Part shown: positions 19,062 to 27,926 of the stretch, piece by piece
How the letters are laid out: each line of letters begins with the position of its first letter
Numbering within the stretch: the first letter of the stretch is position 1
Assembly (NCBI RefSeq): GCF_033097365.1
Contig: NZ_AP028461.1
Span: forward strand, 10,629,501 to 10,693,500
From: Actinoplanes sichuanensis
GTDB taxonomy: Bacteria > Actinomycetota > Actinomycetes > Mycobacteriales > Micromonosporaceae
Length of the DNA stretch: 64,000 nt
Direction of reading: 5' to 3'
Notes under the pieces: model-generated
What the model saw: the letters and a program-made list of their open reading frames with translations, nothing else
Databases searched by the model: none
What the model was told of the DNA's origin: nothing
Translations under genes and position numbers: made by a program

Positions 19062-20891
19062 TCAGCCGGTGATGCTGATGTCGTCGATGTAGGCGCGGAA
19101 CGCACCGGTCTCGGCCGCCTGGTCGTAGGCGACGTCGAGTCGCGTGACCGCCCGCCCGTTGAACAGCTTGCCGAGCGGGACGGTGACCTGGTTCCACTCG
19201 TTGGCCTTGAGCTTGCCGCACTGCTGGGCCGGGTGCGCCCGGTTGCCGTTCTGGTCGACGGCACCGGAGTCACGCAGGTTGGCGCCGTTGCTGAAGATCA
19301 GGTCCACGGCCACGCACGAGCTGTCACTCGGCAGCCAGTCGCCGGCGGACGGGAAGATCCAGTAGGACAGCACGGTGTTCTCGCCGACCATGACGCGGTC
19401 CAGGTTCATCGTCTGGAAGTACGCGTACGAGCGGGTCGCGTTCCGGTCGTTGCCGACGATCTGCAGCGCGTTGGTGCCGGTCCGGGCCTTCGTCGTGGAG
19501 AGGGCGGCCTCCGGAGCCTTCGCCAGGCAGGCGTCGTACGTCGCCTTGGCCTTGGCGTGGGCGGCCTTGGCGTCGGTGATCGCCTTCCGGGCGGCCGGAA
19601 GCTTGGCCGTGAGCCGCGCCTTCTCCGCTGCCGTGGTGGCGGCCGAGATCTCCATCTGCAGGAACGTCAGGTCCGCCTCGGCCTTGTTGACCTGCGCGTT
19701 GGCTGTGGTCACCTGGGCACTCAGCAGGCGCGACTGCATGGGCAGACAGTTGTCGACGTTCACCGGGCTACCGGGAACCGCGGTGTTCGTCCAGGTCAGT
19801 CCCACCTCGCCGGCCTCGAACCCGGTGATCAGGTCGAGGTCGAACTGTCCGACCCGGAGGAACTGGTCCAGCTCGGTGGCGCTACCGGCGAGCGCCTTGC
19901 GGGTGGCGTGCGCCAGGTTGTGGTGGCCGTTCTTGGTGGCTTCCGCGACGATGGCGTCGGCCTTGGCCACGTCGGCCTCGTACTTCTTGCGGATGGCGGC
20001 CTGGCGGTCGGCCTCGCGGGCCTCGTGGATGCCGGTGTGGATGTAGGCGTTCCAGTCGGCGGGCTCGCGACTGAGGACGGCACGCTCGGCGGCGCCGCGG
20101 ACTTCGGTGCCCTGGGCGGCGTTCTCCCAGATGTAGGTGATGAAGTCACGGTCGCTGGCGGCGAGCATGCCGTCGGTGGCGTCGACGAGCAGGACGGCGA
20201 GCGCGCGTTTGCGGGCGGCCTCTTCGATCAGTTTGCGCCGGAGAGCTTCGTCGTGCTGGGTGTCGATCCGGATCTGCTCCTCCCGGTCGGCCTCGTGCGC
20301 GGCGACGATGCCGTCACCGAGGAAGGCGAGCTGGTCGGCGGCGGAGCCGTCATATGCGGTCTGTGCACCCGCTTTCACGCGCGGCCCGGCCTTGTCGCTC
20401 TTGCGGACCAGGTCGACGAAGTTCTTCACGGTCAGGCCGAGGTCGTCGGTGCTGACGGTCAGGCCGATGGTGAGGGCGGCCTTCTGCTTCAGCTCCCGCT
20501 CGACGCGCTCCTGCTCCTGAACCGCCAGCTCGTTCGCGACGTCACGCTGCTTCGCCGCGAAGACATCGGTACGGATGAAGAGCGTGCACGGGGTGGTGTC
20601 GCCCTGCTGAAGGACCACCGGGCTGGCGAACGCGTTGACCGCCGCGGCGCGGACCTCCTTGCGGTTCGCCTGGCCGTCGAGCTCCTCCCAGATGGAGATG
20701 GTGAGGTCGCAGTCCTTCTGGCCGGTGAACTTGGGCTCCGGCGGGATACCCAGGGTGTTGAGGGCCGCGGCCTTCTCCGCCAGTGTCGCTGTCGCGACGG
20801 CGGCGTGGGCCGGGGACGGGGCCATCGACGCGGCCAGCGCTACCACCGCCGCGGTGCCCACGAAGCCGGTCAGCCTCGTACGTTTGATCAT
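19062..20891 (-). CDS. secreted ALF-repeat-like protein with jelly-roll-like C-terminus (paralogue A)
   Basis: 609 residues. Signal peptide 1-30 (cleavage after SPAHA). Residues 31-370 are repeated helical units of the ALF type, with blocks such as DRDFITYIWENAAQGTEVRG and WNAYIHTGIHEAREADRQ. About 390-465 is an Ala/Lys-rich helical insert. Residues 468-609 form a beta-rich domain ending FRAYIDDISI, which resembles carbohydrate-binding-type jelly rolls, with three Cys. AAGGAAG before the ATG supports the start. First diverged member of three tandem minus-strand paralogues. Function unknown; a surface-binding or adhesin-like role is inferred from architecture and from the adjacent toxins. Confidence 0.8.
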   Translation of the reverse strand: MIKRTRLTGFVGTAAVVALAASMAPSPAHAAVATATLAEKAAALNTLGIPPEPKFTGQKDCDLTISIWEELDGQANRKEVRAAAVNAFASPVVLQQGDTTPCTLFIRTDVFAAKQRDVANELAVQEQERVERELKQKAALTIGLTVSTDDLGLTVKNFVDLVRKSDKAGPRVKAGAQTAYDGSAADQLAFLGDGIVAAHEADREEQIRIDTQHDEALRRKLIEEAARKRALAVLLVDATDGMLAASDRDFITYIWENAAQGTEVRGAAERAVLSREPADWNAYIHTGIHEAREADRQAAIRKKYEADVAKADAIVAEATKNGHHNLAHATRKALAGSATELDQFLRVGQFDLDLITGFEAGEVGLTWTNTAVPGSPVNVDNCLPMQSRLLSAQVTTANAQVNKAEADLTFLQMEISAATTAAEKARLTAKLPAARKAITDAKAAHAKAKATYDACLAKAPEAALSTTKARTGTNALQIVGNDRNATRSYAYFQTMNLDRVMVGENTVLSYWIFPSAGDWLPSDSSCVAVDLIFSNGANLRDSGAVDQNGNRAHPAQQCGKLKANEWNQVTVPLGKLFNGRAVTRLDVAYDQAAETGAFRAYIDDISITG

Positions 20892-20911
20892 CGTCTTCTT
20901 CCTTCGATGTG

Positions 20912-20947
20912 CACCGGGCCGGCCGGCGTCTGCCGGCCGGCCCGGTG
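20912..20947 (-). terminator. hairpin between ALF paralogues B and A
   Basis: A perfect 16-bp inverted repeat with a GTCT loop fills most of the 70-bp gap, so paralogue A may be transcribed separately from B and C. Confidence 0.6.
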
Positions 20948-20961
20948 AGGCGACAGCAGAT

Positions 20962-22818
20962 TCAGTCGGTGATGGAGATGTCGTCGAAGTAGCCGCGGTA
21001 CGAGCCGGTGTTCGGGTACTGGTCGTAGGCGATCCGCAGGGTGGTGATGGCCTGCCCGTTGAAGTGAGCGCCCAGGTTCACCTCGACCTTGTTCCAGGTC
21101 TCCGGCGTGAGCTTGCCGCACTGGAACGAGGGGTGCGCCCGGTTGCCCTTCTGGTCGACGGCCCCGGAGTCACGCAGTGTCGAGCCGTTGCTGAACAGCA
21201 GGTCGACCGCGACACAGGTGCTGTTGGCCGCGACGACGTGGTTGATCCAGCTGTTCGACTCGGGGTAGACCCAGTAGGTCAGCTTGGTGGTGGGCTTGAC
21301 CGTGATGCGGGTCAGGTTGATCGCGTTGAAGTAGGCGTGCGACCGGCTGGTGCTCTGGTCGACGCCGTAGTAGCGGATCGCGCTGGTGCCGGTGTGCGCC
21401 CGCTCGTTGTTGACGACCGAGTTCTCCGGCTTCTTGGCGGCACAGGCGGCCTGCGCGGCGACCGCGGCGGCCTTGTTCTTCTCGGCGGTGGCGAGCTGGG
21501 CCTTCGTCGCGGCCACCTTCGCCGCCGCGGCGGCCCGGGCGGCGGTGCTCGACGCCGGGATCGCGGCGAGTGCGGCCTCGGCGGACCGCACACTGGCGGC
21601 GGCGGTGGCGACGGCCGCGGTGGTGCTGGCGACCTTCGTGGCGTGGGACTGGGTGTCGGCGATCGGGCAGGCGTTGACGCCCTGGATCGCGTCGCTCCAC
21701 GCCGGGGTGTGACTCCAGTTCAGCGGGACCTCACCGGTCTCGAACCCGGTGACCAGGTCGAGGTCGAACTGCCCGACCCGGAGGAACTGGTCCAGCTCGG
21801 TGGCGCTGCCGGCCAGGGCCTTGCGTGCGGCCACCGCGAGGATGTGCTGACCCGCGGCGGTCGCCTCGGCGAGGACGGCGTCGGCCTTGGCCACGTCGGC
21901 TTCGTACTTCTTGCGCAGGGCGAGTTGGCGATCGGCTTCGCGGGCTTCGTGGATGCCGGTGTGGATGTAGTCGTTCCAGTCGGCGGGTTCGCGGCTGAGG
22001 ACGGCACGTTCGGCGGCGCCGCGAACCGTGGTTCCCTCTTCGGCGTTCTCCCAGATGTAGGTGATGAAGTCGCGGTCGCTGGCGGCGAGCATGCCGTCGG
22101 TGGCGGCGACGAGCAGGACGGCGAGGGCGCGTTTGCGGGCGGCCTCTTCGATCAGCTTGAGCCGCAGCGCCTCGTTCTCTCCGGCTTCGATGCGGATCTG
22201 CTCTTCCCGGTCGGCTTCGTGGGCGGTCACGATGCCGTCGCCGAGGAAGGTCATCTGCTCCGCTGCGGAGGCGTCGTAGGCGGTCTGGGCGCCCGCTTTC
22301 ACGCGGGTGCCGGCCTTGTCGCTCTTGCGGATCAGGTCGACGAAGTTCTTGACGGTCAGGCCGAGGTCGTCGGTGGTGATGGTGAGGCCGATGGTGAGGG
22401 CGGCCTTCTGCTTGAGCTCGCGTTCGATGCGGTCCTGCTCTTCGGCGGCGATCTGGATGGCGACGTCGCGTTGTTTGGCTGCGAACACGTCGGTGCGGAT
22501 GAAGAGGGTGCACTTGCCGGCGTCGCCGGCCAGTGATGCCGGGTCGGTGTAGGCGGTGACCGCTGCGGTTCGTACTTCGCCGCGGAACTGCTGGCCGGCT
22601 AGGGCGTTCCAGATCTCGATGGTGAGATCGCAGTCCTTGTAGCCGGTGCGGACCGCGGTCGGCTCCAGGCCGAGGGCTCGCAGTGCCGCGGCCTTCTCGG
22701 CCAGGGTCGCGGGGGTTTCGGCGGCGTAGGCGGGTGCCGGGAAGGAGGTCGCGGCCAGCACGACAGCGGTGGCGGCGCCGGCGAGACCGGTCAACCTCGC
22801 ACGCGTGATGATCTTCAC
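20962..22818 (-). CDS. secreted ALF-repeat-like protein with jelly-roll-like C-terminus (paralogue B)
   Basis: 618 residues from a GTG start preceded by AGAAAGG, immediately before the signal peptide (KIITRARLTGLAGAATAVVL, cleaved near residue 31). It has the same architecture as its neighbours: N-terminal Cys-containing domain, ALF-like helical repeats to about residue 380, an Ala-rich helical insert, and a C-terminal beta-rich domain ending YRGYFDDISITD. The first ~175 codons are almost base-identical to paralogue C (one Gly/Ser change), while the central repeats and C-terminus differ. It lies 43 bases downstream of C with no clear terminator between, so B and C may form an operon. Function unknown. 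Confidence 0.8.
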   Translation of the reverse strand: MKIITRARLTGLAGAATAVVLAATSFPAPAYAAETPATLAEKAAALRALGLEPTAVRTGYKDCDLTIEIWNALAGQQFRGEVRTAAVTAYTDPASLAGDAGKCTLFIRTDVFAAKQRDVAIQIAAEEQDRIERELKQKAALTIGLTITTDDLGLTVKNFVDLIRKSDKAGTRVKAGAQTAYDASAAEQMTFLGDGIVTAHEADREEQIRIEAGENEALRLKLIEEAARKRALAVLLVAATDGMLAASDRDFITYIWENAEEGTTVRGAAERAVLSREPADWNDYIHTGIHEAREADRQLALRKKYEADVAKADAVLAEATAAGQHILAVAARKALAGSATELDQFLRVGQFDLDLVTGFETGEVPLNWSHTPAWSDAIQGVNACPIADTQSHATKVASTTAAVATAAASVRSAEAALAAIPASSTAARAAAAAKVAATKAQLATAEKNKAAAVAAQAACAAKKPENSVVNNERAHTGTSAIRYYGVDQSTSRSHAYFNAINLTRITVKPTTKLTYWVYPESNSWINHVVAANSTCVAVDLLFSNGSTLRDSGAVDQKGNRAHPSFQCGKLTPETWNKVEVNLGAHFNGQAITTLRIAYDQYPNTGSYRGYFDDISITD

Positions 22819-22832
22819 GTCGGCCTTTCTGA
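22305..22832 (-). repeat. near-identical 528-bp segment, copy 1 (5' end of ALF paralogue B)
   Basis: Matches 24190-24717 at a constant offset of 1,885 with one substitution seen by eye (codon Gly versus Ser). It covers the ribosome-binding site, the signal peptide and the first ~170 codons. Confidence 0.85.
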
Positions 22833-22861
22833 AAAGTCGGATGCGCACTGGGGGTGTATGG

Positions 22862-24703
22862 TCAGTCGGCGATGCTGATGTCGTCGATGTAGCCGCGGAA
22901 CGCGCCGGTGTTGCCCGGCTGGTCGTAGGCGATCTGCAGACCGGTGATCGCCCGGCCGTTGAACCCGGCGAGGCTGACCTCGACCTTGTTCCACGTCTCC
23001 GGGGTGAGCCGTCCACACTGGTGGGCGGGGTGCACCCGGTTGCCCTTCTGGTCGACCGCACCGGAGTCACGCAGGTTGGCGCCATTGCTGAAGGTGAGGT
23101 CGACGGCGAGGCAGGTGCTGTTGGCGGCGACCACGTGGCCCACCGTGGTGTTCGACTCCGGGTAGACCCAGTAGGTCAGCTTCGTGGTGGGCTTGACCGA
23201 GATCCGGCTCAGGTTCAGGGCCTGGAAGTAGGCGTACGACTGGGTGGCGTTCTGGTCGACGCCGTACACCCGGATGGCCTTGCTGCCGGAGTGGGCGCGT
23301 TCCGCGACGACGGAGTTCTCCGGAGCCTTGGCGGCACAGGCGGCCGCCAGCTTGTCCATCTCGATCTTGTGGTCCTGCGCGACCTGCAGGTTGAGCCTCG
23401 CGGTGATCAGCTTGGCCTGTGCGGCCACCTTCGCCGCGCCCGTCGCGGAGGCGACGGTGGCTTCCAGGTCCTTGACGGACTTCGTCTTGGCGGTGACGTT
23501 GGCGACGGCCTTCGCGACGGCGTCCTTGTACGTCGCCGTGTCGGCGAGCGAACAGGCGTTGACGTTCCGGATGGAACCGGTCCAGGCCGGGCTGTGCGAC
23601 CAGTTGAGCGGAACCTCGCCGGTCTCGAATCCGGTGATCAGATCGAGGTCGTACTGGCCGAAGCTGACGAAGTCGCCGAGTTCGGTGGCGGAGCCGGCGA
23701 GCGCCTTCCGCGTGGCGATCGCGAGGACGTGGTAGCCCTCCTTGTCGGCCTGGGCCAGGACCTCCTCCGCCTTGGCCACGTCGGCTTCGTACTTCTTGCG
23801 CATGGCGAGTTGGCGGTCGGCTTCGCGGGCCTCGTGGATGCCGGTGTGGATGTAGGCGTTCCAGTCGGCGGGCTCGCGACTGAGGACGGCACGCTCGGCG
23901 GCGCCGCGGACCTCGGTGCCCTGGGCGGCGTTCTCCCAGATGTAGGTGATGAAGTCACGATCGCTGGCGGCGAGCATGCCGTCGGTGGCCGCGACCAGCA
24001 GCACGGCCATCGCGCGCTTGCGAGCGGCCTCCTCGATCAGCTTGAGCCGCAGCGCCTCGTTGCCGTGCGCAATCTCCTCGATCTCGATCATCCGGTCGGT
24101 TTCGTGGGCGGTCACGATGCCGTCACCGAGGAAGGCGAGCTGGTCGGTGTGGGTGCCGTCGCCGGCGGCCAGAGCGGCGGCCTTGACCCGGGTGCCGGCC
24201 TTGTCGCTCTTGCGGATCAGGTCGACGAAGTTCTTGACGGTCAGGCCGAGGTCGTCGGTGGTGATGGTGAGGCCGATGGTGAGGGCGGCCTTCTGCTTGA
24301 GCTCGCGTTCGATGCGGTCCTGCTCTTCGGCGGCGATCTGGATGGCGACGTCGCGTTGTTTGGCTGCGAACACGTCGGTGCGGATGAAGAGGGTGCACTT
24401 GCTGGCGTCGCCGGCCAGTGATGCCGGGTCGGTGTAGGCGGTGACCGCTGCGGTTCGTACTTCGCCGCGGAACTGCTGGCCGGCTAGGGCGTTCCAGATC
24501 TCGATGGTGAGATCGCAGTCCTTGTAGCCGGTGCGGACCGCGGTCGGCTCCAGGCCGAGGGCTCGCAGTGCCGCGGCCTTCTCGGCCAGGGTCGCGGGGG
24601 TTTCGGCGGCGTAGGCGGGTGCCGGGAAGGAGGTCGCGGCCAGCACGACAGCGGTGGCGGCGCCGGCGAGACCGGTCAACCTCGCACGCGTGATGATCTT
24701 CAC
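22862..24703 (-). CDS. secreted ALF-repeat-like protein with jelly-roll-like C-terminus (paralogue C)
   Basis: 613 residues; the GTG start has the same Shine-Dalgarno and signal peptide as paralogue B. The 5' third is nearly base-identical to B, but the block around 23,840-23,990 (coding IHTGIHEAREADRQ and TYIWENAAQGTEVRG) is closer to paralogue A, so this gene is a mosaic. The C-terminal 140 residues again form the beta-rich domain ending FRGYIDDISIAD. First gene of the minus-strand array, transcribed from the divergent region it shares with the plus-strand toxin cassette. Confidence 0.8.
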   Translation of the reverse strand: MKIITRARLTGLAGAATAVVLAATSFPAPAYAAETPATLAEKAAALRALGLEPTAVRTGYKDCDLTIEIWNALAGQQFRGEVRTAAVTAYTDPASLAGDASKCTLFIRTDVFAAKQRDVAIQIAAEEQDRIERELKQKAALTIGLTITTDDLGLTVKNFVDLIRKSDKAGTRVKAAALAAGDGTHTDQLAFLGDGIVTAHETDRMIEIEEIAHGNEALRLKLIEEAARKRAMAVLLVAATDGMLAASDRDFITYIWENAAQGTEVRGAAERAVLSREPADWNAYIHTGIHEAREADRQLAMRKKYEADVAKAEEVLAQADKEGYHVLAIATRKALAGSATELGDFVSFGQYDLDLITGFETGEVPLNWSHSPAWTGSIRNVNACSLADTATYKDAVAKAVANVTAKTKSVKDLEATVASATGAAKVAAQAKLITARLNLQVAQDHKIEMDKLAAACAAKAPENSVVAERAHSGSKAIRVYGVDQNATQSYAYFQALNLSRISVKPTTKLTYWVYPESNTTVGHVVAANSTCLAVDLTFSNGANLRDSGAVDQKGNRVHPAHQCGRLTPETWNKVEVSLAGFNGRAITGLQIAYDQPGNTGAFRGYIDDISIAD

Positions 24704-24717
24704 GTCGGCCTTTCTGA
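24190..24717 (-). repeat. near-identical 528-bp segment, copy 2 (5' end of ALF paralogue C)
   Basis: Partner of 22305-22832. Identity ends abruptly in the untranslated leader and within codon ~175, as expected for a recent duplication or gene conversion. Confidence 0.85.
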
Positions 24718-25224
24718 GTTTCTGGGGGTGGGCGTACCGCGGGCACGGCGAAATCACGTGTCGGCGGTACGGAGGCAGCAGCCATCGTGGACACACGTCA
24801 GGTGCGCCGGACGGCTGTGTGAAAGAGAGAGTTCAGTTCCCCGGAGAGTCAGCAGACCCGGTGTGGCTCGTCTGGTGTTTCGGACACGGCGCGAGCAAGA
24901 ACTGTGGAAATACGCATGTGGAACCCCGTGATTCGATGCGCGTCGCGTCCACACCGAGGTGTGGCCGGCCTTCCCCGTATGCCGGATGCGTCGCGGTCGC
25001 CGGATGCTATCGAAGTGATCGATGCGTCCGCAAGACCGGTCGTTACTCTCAGTTTCCTTTCAGAAAAACCCAGGGCGAGCGAATTCCTGTTCATGTGATT
25101 CAATGCCAGCGGCGCGAATCCATCGGTCCGGATGGATCGCGCCTTCGCGTTGCCGCTCGGTGCCTGGTGTTTCCATGCCTCACCTGCGGTAATGATCATT
25201 TTCGGGTTCCACGGGGGAGCTTGC
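24704..25224. promoter_or_regulatory. 521-bp divergent intergenic region of the ALF/toxin island
   Basis: Separates the minus-strand ALF array from the plus-strand cassette 1 and must hold both promoters. It is visibly less GC-rich than the flanking genes. ATCCATC (25118-25124) and GATGGAT (25131-25137) form an inverted repeat with 6-base spacing that could be an operator. No RNA gene or convincing small ORF seen. Confidence 0.4.
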
Positions 25225-26301
25225 ATGCGCTCACGCGCTCTAGCTGCGGCGATGGCCGTAGTGACGTTGACTTCTGGCGCTGTGACTGGCGTCGCAGTCC
25301 CGGCCGCGGCGGGTCCGCCCGCGGTCTCCACGACAGCTGAATCAGCCGTCAATGACGCAGAGTACGATTTCGTGCTCTGGCTCGCCAACTATGACGAACG
25401 CGCCATGGTGCGCTCCACCGCATGGACCGCCCTGCTCGACGAGGATGTCGCGGCGGGCATTCTGCGGTTCTTCCAATCGGAATGGGAATACGCAGAGTCA
25501 CTGGCGGCGGATGTCTCGGCGCGCAATACCGACTTCGTTAAGTACATCGTCGACACGTGCGTGCCGGAGTATTCACCGGAGGTTTGCGCCGCGGCCCGGG
25601 AGGCGTGGATCGCCTCTCCGGTCGAGCAGGAGGAGTTCGTCCGGTCCGGCTATGGCGCGGCCAAGGACCGCGACCGCCGGGTCCGGAAGGAGGACGGCGA
25701 GCAGGCCGCCGCACTGGTCGCGACCGACCGTGCGTACGTGGCGAACCTGCGCGATCACGACCCCGGCGCGCAGGTGAAACTCGCCGCGGCGTGGGCACTG
25801 CGGGCCGGCGCCGACGACGGTGACCTGGTGGAGTTCTTCAACCACGGCTGGGCGTACTCGGCCGGTCTCGACGTGCGGGCGCACCGCAGCGAGATCGCGG
25901 TCCGCGAGGCGACCTGGCGACGTGAGGTCGCTCGCCTGACCATCGAAGCGCAGAACGCCGAGGAGAAGGCCCGCACCGCGGCCGGCGAGGCCCTGGCTCA
26001 GGCCCGTGCCACCGCCGCCCGAGCCTGGGGTGGCATCGCGCAGAACGCCGGCCCGGCCAAGGTGGCGTGGCAGGACGCCGAGCGGGTCGCCCTCGGCCAG
26101 GCCGAGGTGTGGCGTCAGGTCGCGGCCGCAGCGGCCGCCGCCAAGACCGCCAACTGGAAGCCGATCCTCGACGCCTCCGGCGGCATCAGCGGTCAATGGG
26201 CCATCGACAGCCGTACGGCCGGCGAGCAGGCCACTTACTGGACGGACCTGTACAACAAGGCGCTGGCCGCCGAGCGCGCCTGGTCCAAGACGCCCGCCTG
26301 A
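25225..26301 (+). CDS. small secreted ALF-repeat-like protein, partner of toxin 1
   Basis: 358 residues. The ATG follows GGGGGAG at a good distance and begins a signal peptide (RSRALAAAMAVVTLTSGAV, cleaved near residue 29). About three ALF-like helical repeats follow (blocks such as FVLWLANYDERAMVRSTAW, EEFVRSGYGAAKDRDR and FFNHGWAYSAGLD), with one possible disulfide (CVPEYSPEVC), then a long Ala-rich helical C-terminal half. It is paralogous to the gene at 33405 and, like it, sits directly upstream (89 bp) of a Hint toxin. The fixed pairing suggests it is a chaperone, delivery or structural partner of the toxin (inference). Confidence 0.8.
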   Translation: MRSRALAAAMAVVTLTSGAVTGVAVPAAAGPPAVSTTAESAVNDAEYDFVLWLANYDERAMVRSTAWTALLDEDVAAGILRFFQSEWEYAESLAADVSARNTDFVKYIVDTCVPEYSPEVCAAAREAWIASPVEQEEFVRSGYGAAKDRDRRVRKEDGEQAAALVATDRAYVANLRDHDPGAQVKLAAAWALRAGADDGDLVEFFNHGWAYSAGLDVRAHRSEIAVREATWRREVARLTIEAQNAEEKARTAAGEALAQARATAARAWGGIAQNAGPAKVAWQDAERVALGQAEVWRQVAAAAAAAKTANWKPILDASGGISGQWAIDSRTAGEQATYWTDLYNKALAAERAWSKTPA

Positions 26302-26390
26302 CCGACCTCCCGACTCGCGCTCCGAGGCCGTGTGGCCTCGGAGCGCCCACGCCTGCCCTGCTGCGGGCCCATCTTCGAAACGGATGTGTT

Positions 26391-27926
26391 GTGAGACTCA
26401 AGCCGCGGCTTCATGCTGCCTTGATCTCGTTGCTGGCGGCCGCGGTCGTCGGCGCGGGACTCCACGCCCCACCGGCCTTCGCCGACCCCACGCCCACCCC
26501 GGCGCCCACCGCCACGGACGAACCCGACCCGGACATCAAGATTCCGGAGCTGGTCACCGAGTCGTGGAACGGCACGACCGGTGTGGACACGATGGCGGAG
26601 CGGTGGCGTAAGGCCGTCGCCGATGTCGCCGAGTTCACCGCCGAGCCGGAGGTTCGTGACGCGGCGCTAGCCGCGCTGGTGACAGCCGATCCGGTGGTGA
26701 TTCAGAAGTTCGCGACGGTGGACAAGCCGGCGTTGGACAAGCAGGTCGCGGCGCGTAAGAAGCAGGAGGCCGCGGACGATCTGGCCAAGATCAAGGCGTT
26801 GAAGGGTACGGGTGGCCCGTACTTCAACGCCGAGGTCGAGCGGGTTCTCGCCGGTTCGGACAGTGACCGGGCGGCGTTCCTCGCCTACGGCGCGGCGATC
26901 GCCCGTGATCGTGACAAGAAGACCGGTGATGACGCTGCTGAGCGTGCGGCGACGTTGCGGGAGCGGGTGCGGCTGATCGCGGCGATGGCTCCGGCGGAGT
27001 CCAATGTCAAGCGTGCCGCGGAGGCGGCGTTCGCCGGTGACGACAATGCGGTCAATGCGTTCCTCGACGGTGGTTATCTGACGGCGGCGCGGGCGGATGC
27101 TGCGGAGCGTGAGCAGTATCTGAAGGACCTCGAGGCGCGGAACAAGGCGGCCGAGGAACTCACCGAGTTGGCGCAGAAGTCGGCGCGGGCGTCGGAGGCT
27201 CGTCGTCGTCTGTTGGTGGCGCATGGTGAGGGTGTTCGGGCGTTGCAGCAGGCGTCGAACGCGATGGCCGCGGCCGCCAACGGTGCTCGGCACTCGGCCC
27301 GTGTGCTCGCCCGTTCGGGTACGGCGGCGTCGAAGTCGGGCGAGCTTTCCACGGCGAACACCGAGGTCAAACGGCAGCTGGGTTACGCGCAGGCGGCTGC
27401 GCGTGAGGCGGGGATCGCGGCACAGACCGCGTCGACCGCTGCCGACGACATCATCGCGACCGGCCTGGAGTACGGGGCTGAGTGGGCGCAGATCGCGCAG
27501 GGCATGAGCGAGGCCGCGACGGCTGCGGTGGGTGCGACGCAGACGGCGGTGCACGCGTCGGATGCGACGATCGCGACGAACAATGCGCAGGGTGCGCAGG
27601 CGCAGGCCGAGGCTCATGCGGCGCAGGCGATCAAGTGGCGTGAGCACGCTGAGGAGCACGCCAAGTCGGCGGCGAAGCTGGCGGCGGCGGCGGCGAAGCA
27701 GGCGGCTGCGGCGAAGACGGCGGCGGCGCGGGCGAAGAAGGCCCGTGAGCAGGCGCAGGCGGCTGAGGCGAAGGCATGGGCCGAGGCGGAGAAGACCCGC
27801 CGCCACCGGCAGGAAGCCGAGGCACAGGCGGCCGAAGCGAAACGCCAGCGGCAGATCGCCCAGGAACAGGCGGCTCTCGCCGCCCAGCACCGCGCCGAGG
27901 CCGAACGACAGGCCGCCGCCGCACGT
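26391..27926 (+). repeat. toxin 1 conserved 5' region (near-identical to 34493-36028)
   Basis: Aligns base for base without gaps to toxin 2 at offset 8,102. It is nearly identical over about 26,550-27,340 and 27,600-27,926, with a more diverged patch between. Similarity at DNA level falls off sharply after 27,926. Confidence 0.8.

Noticed and set aside
20635..24421. Long plus-strand frames opposite the ALF paralogues
   Set aside because: Val/Gly/Asp-rich shadows of the minus-strand genes, which have ribosome-binding sites and signal peptides.
24704..25224. Insertion sequence or integrase in the island
   Set aside because: No transposase, integrase or terminal inverted repeats of IS type found anywhere in 18.6-39.3 kb.
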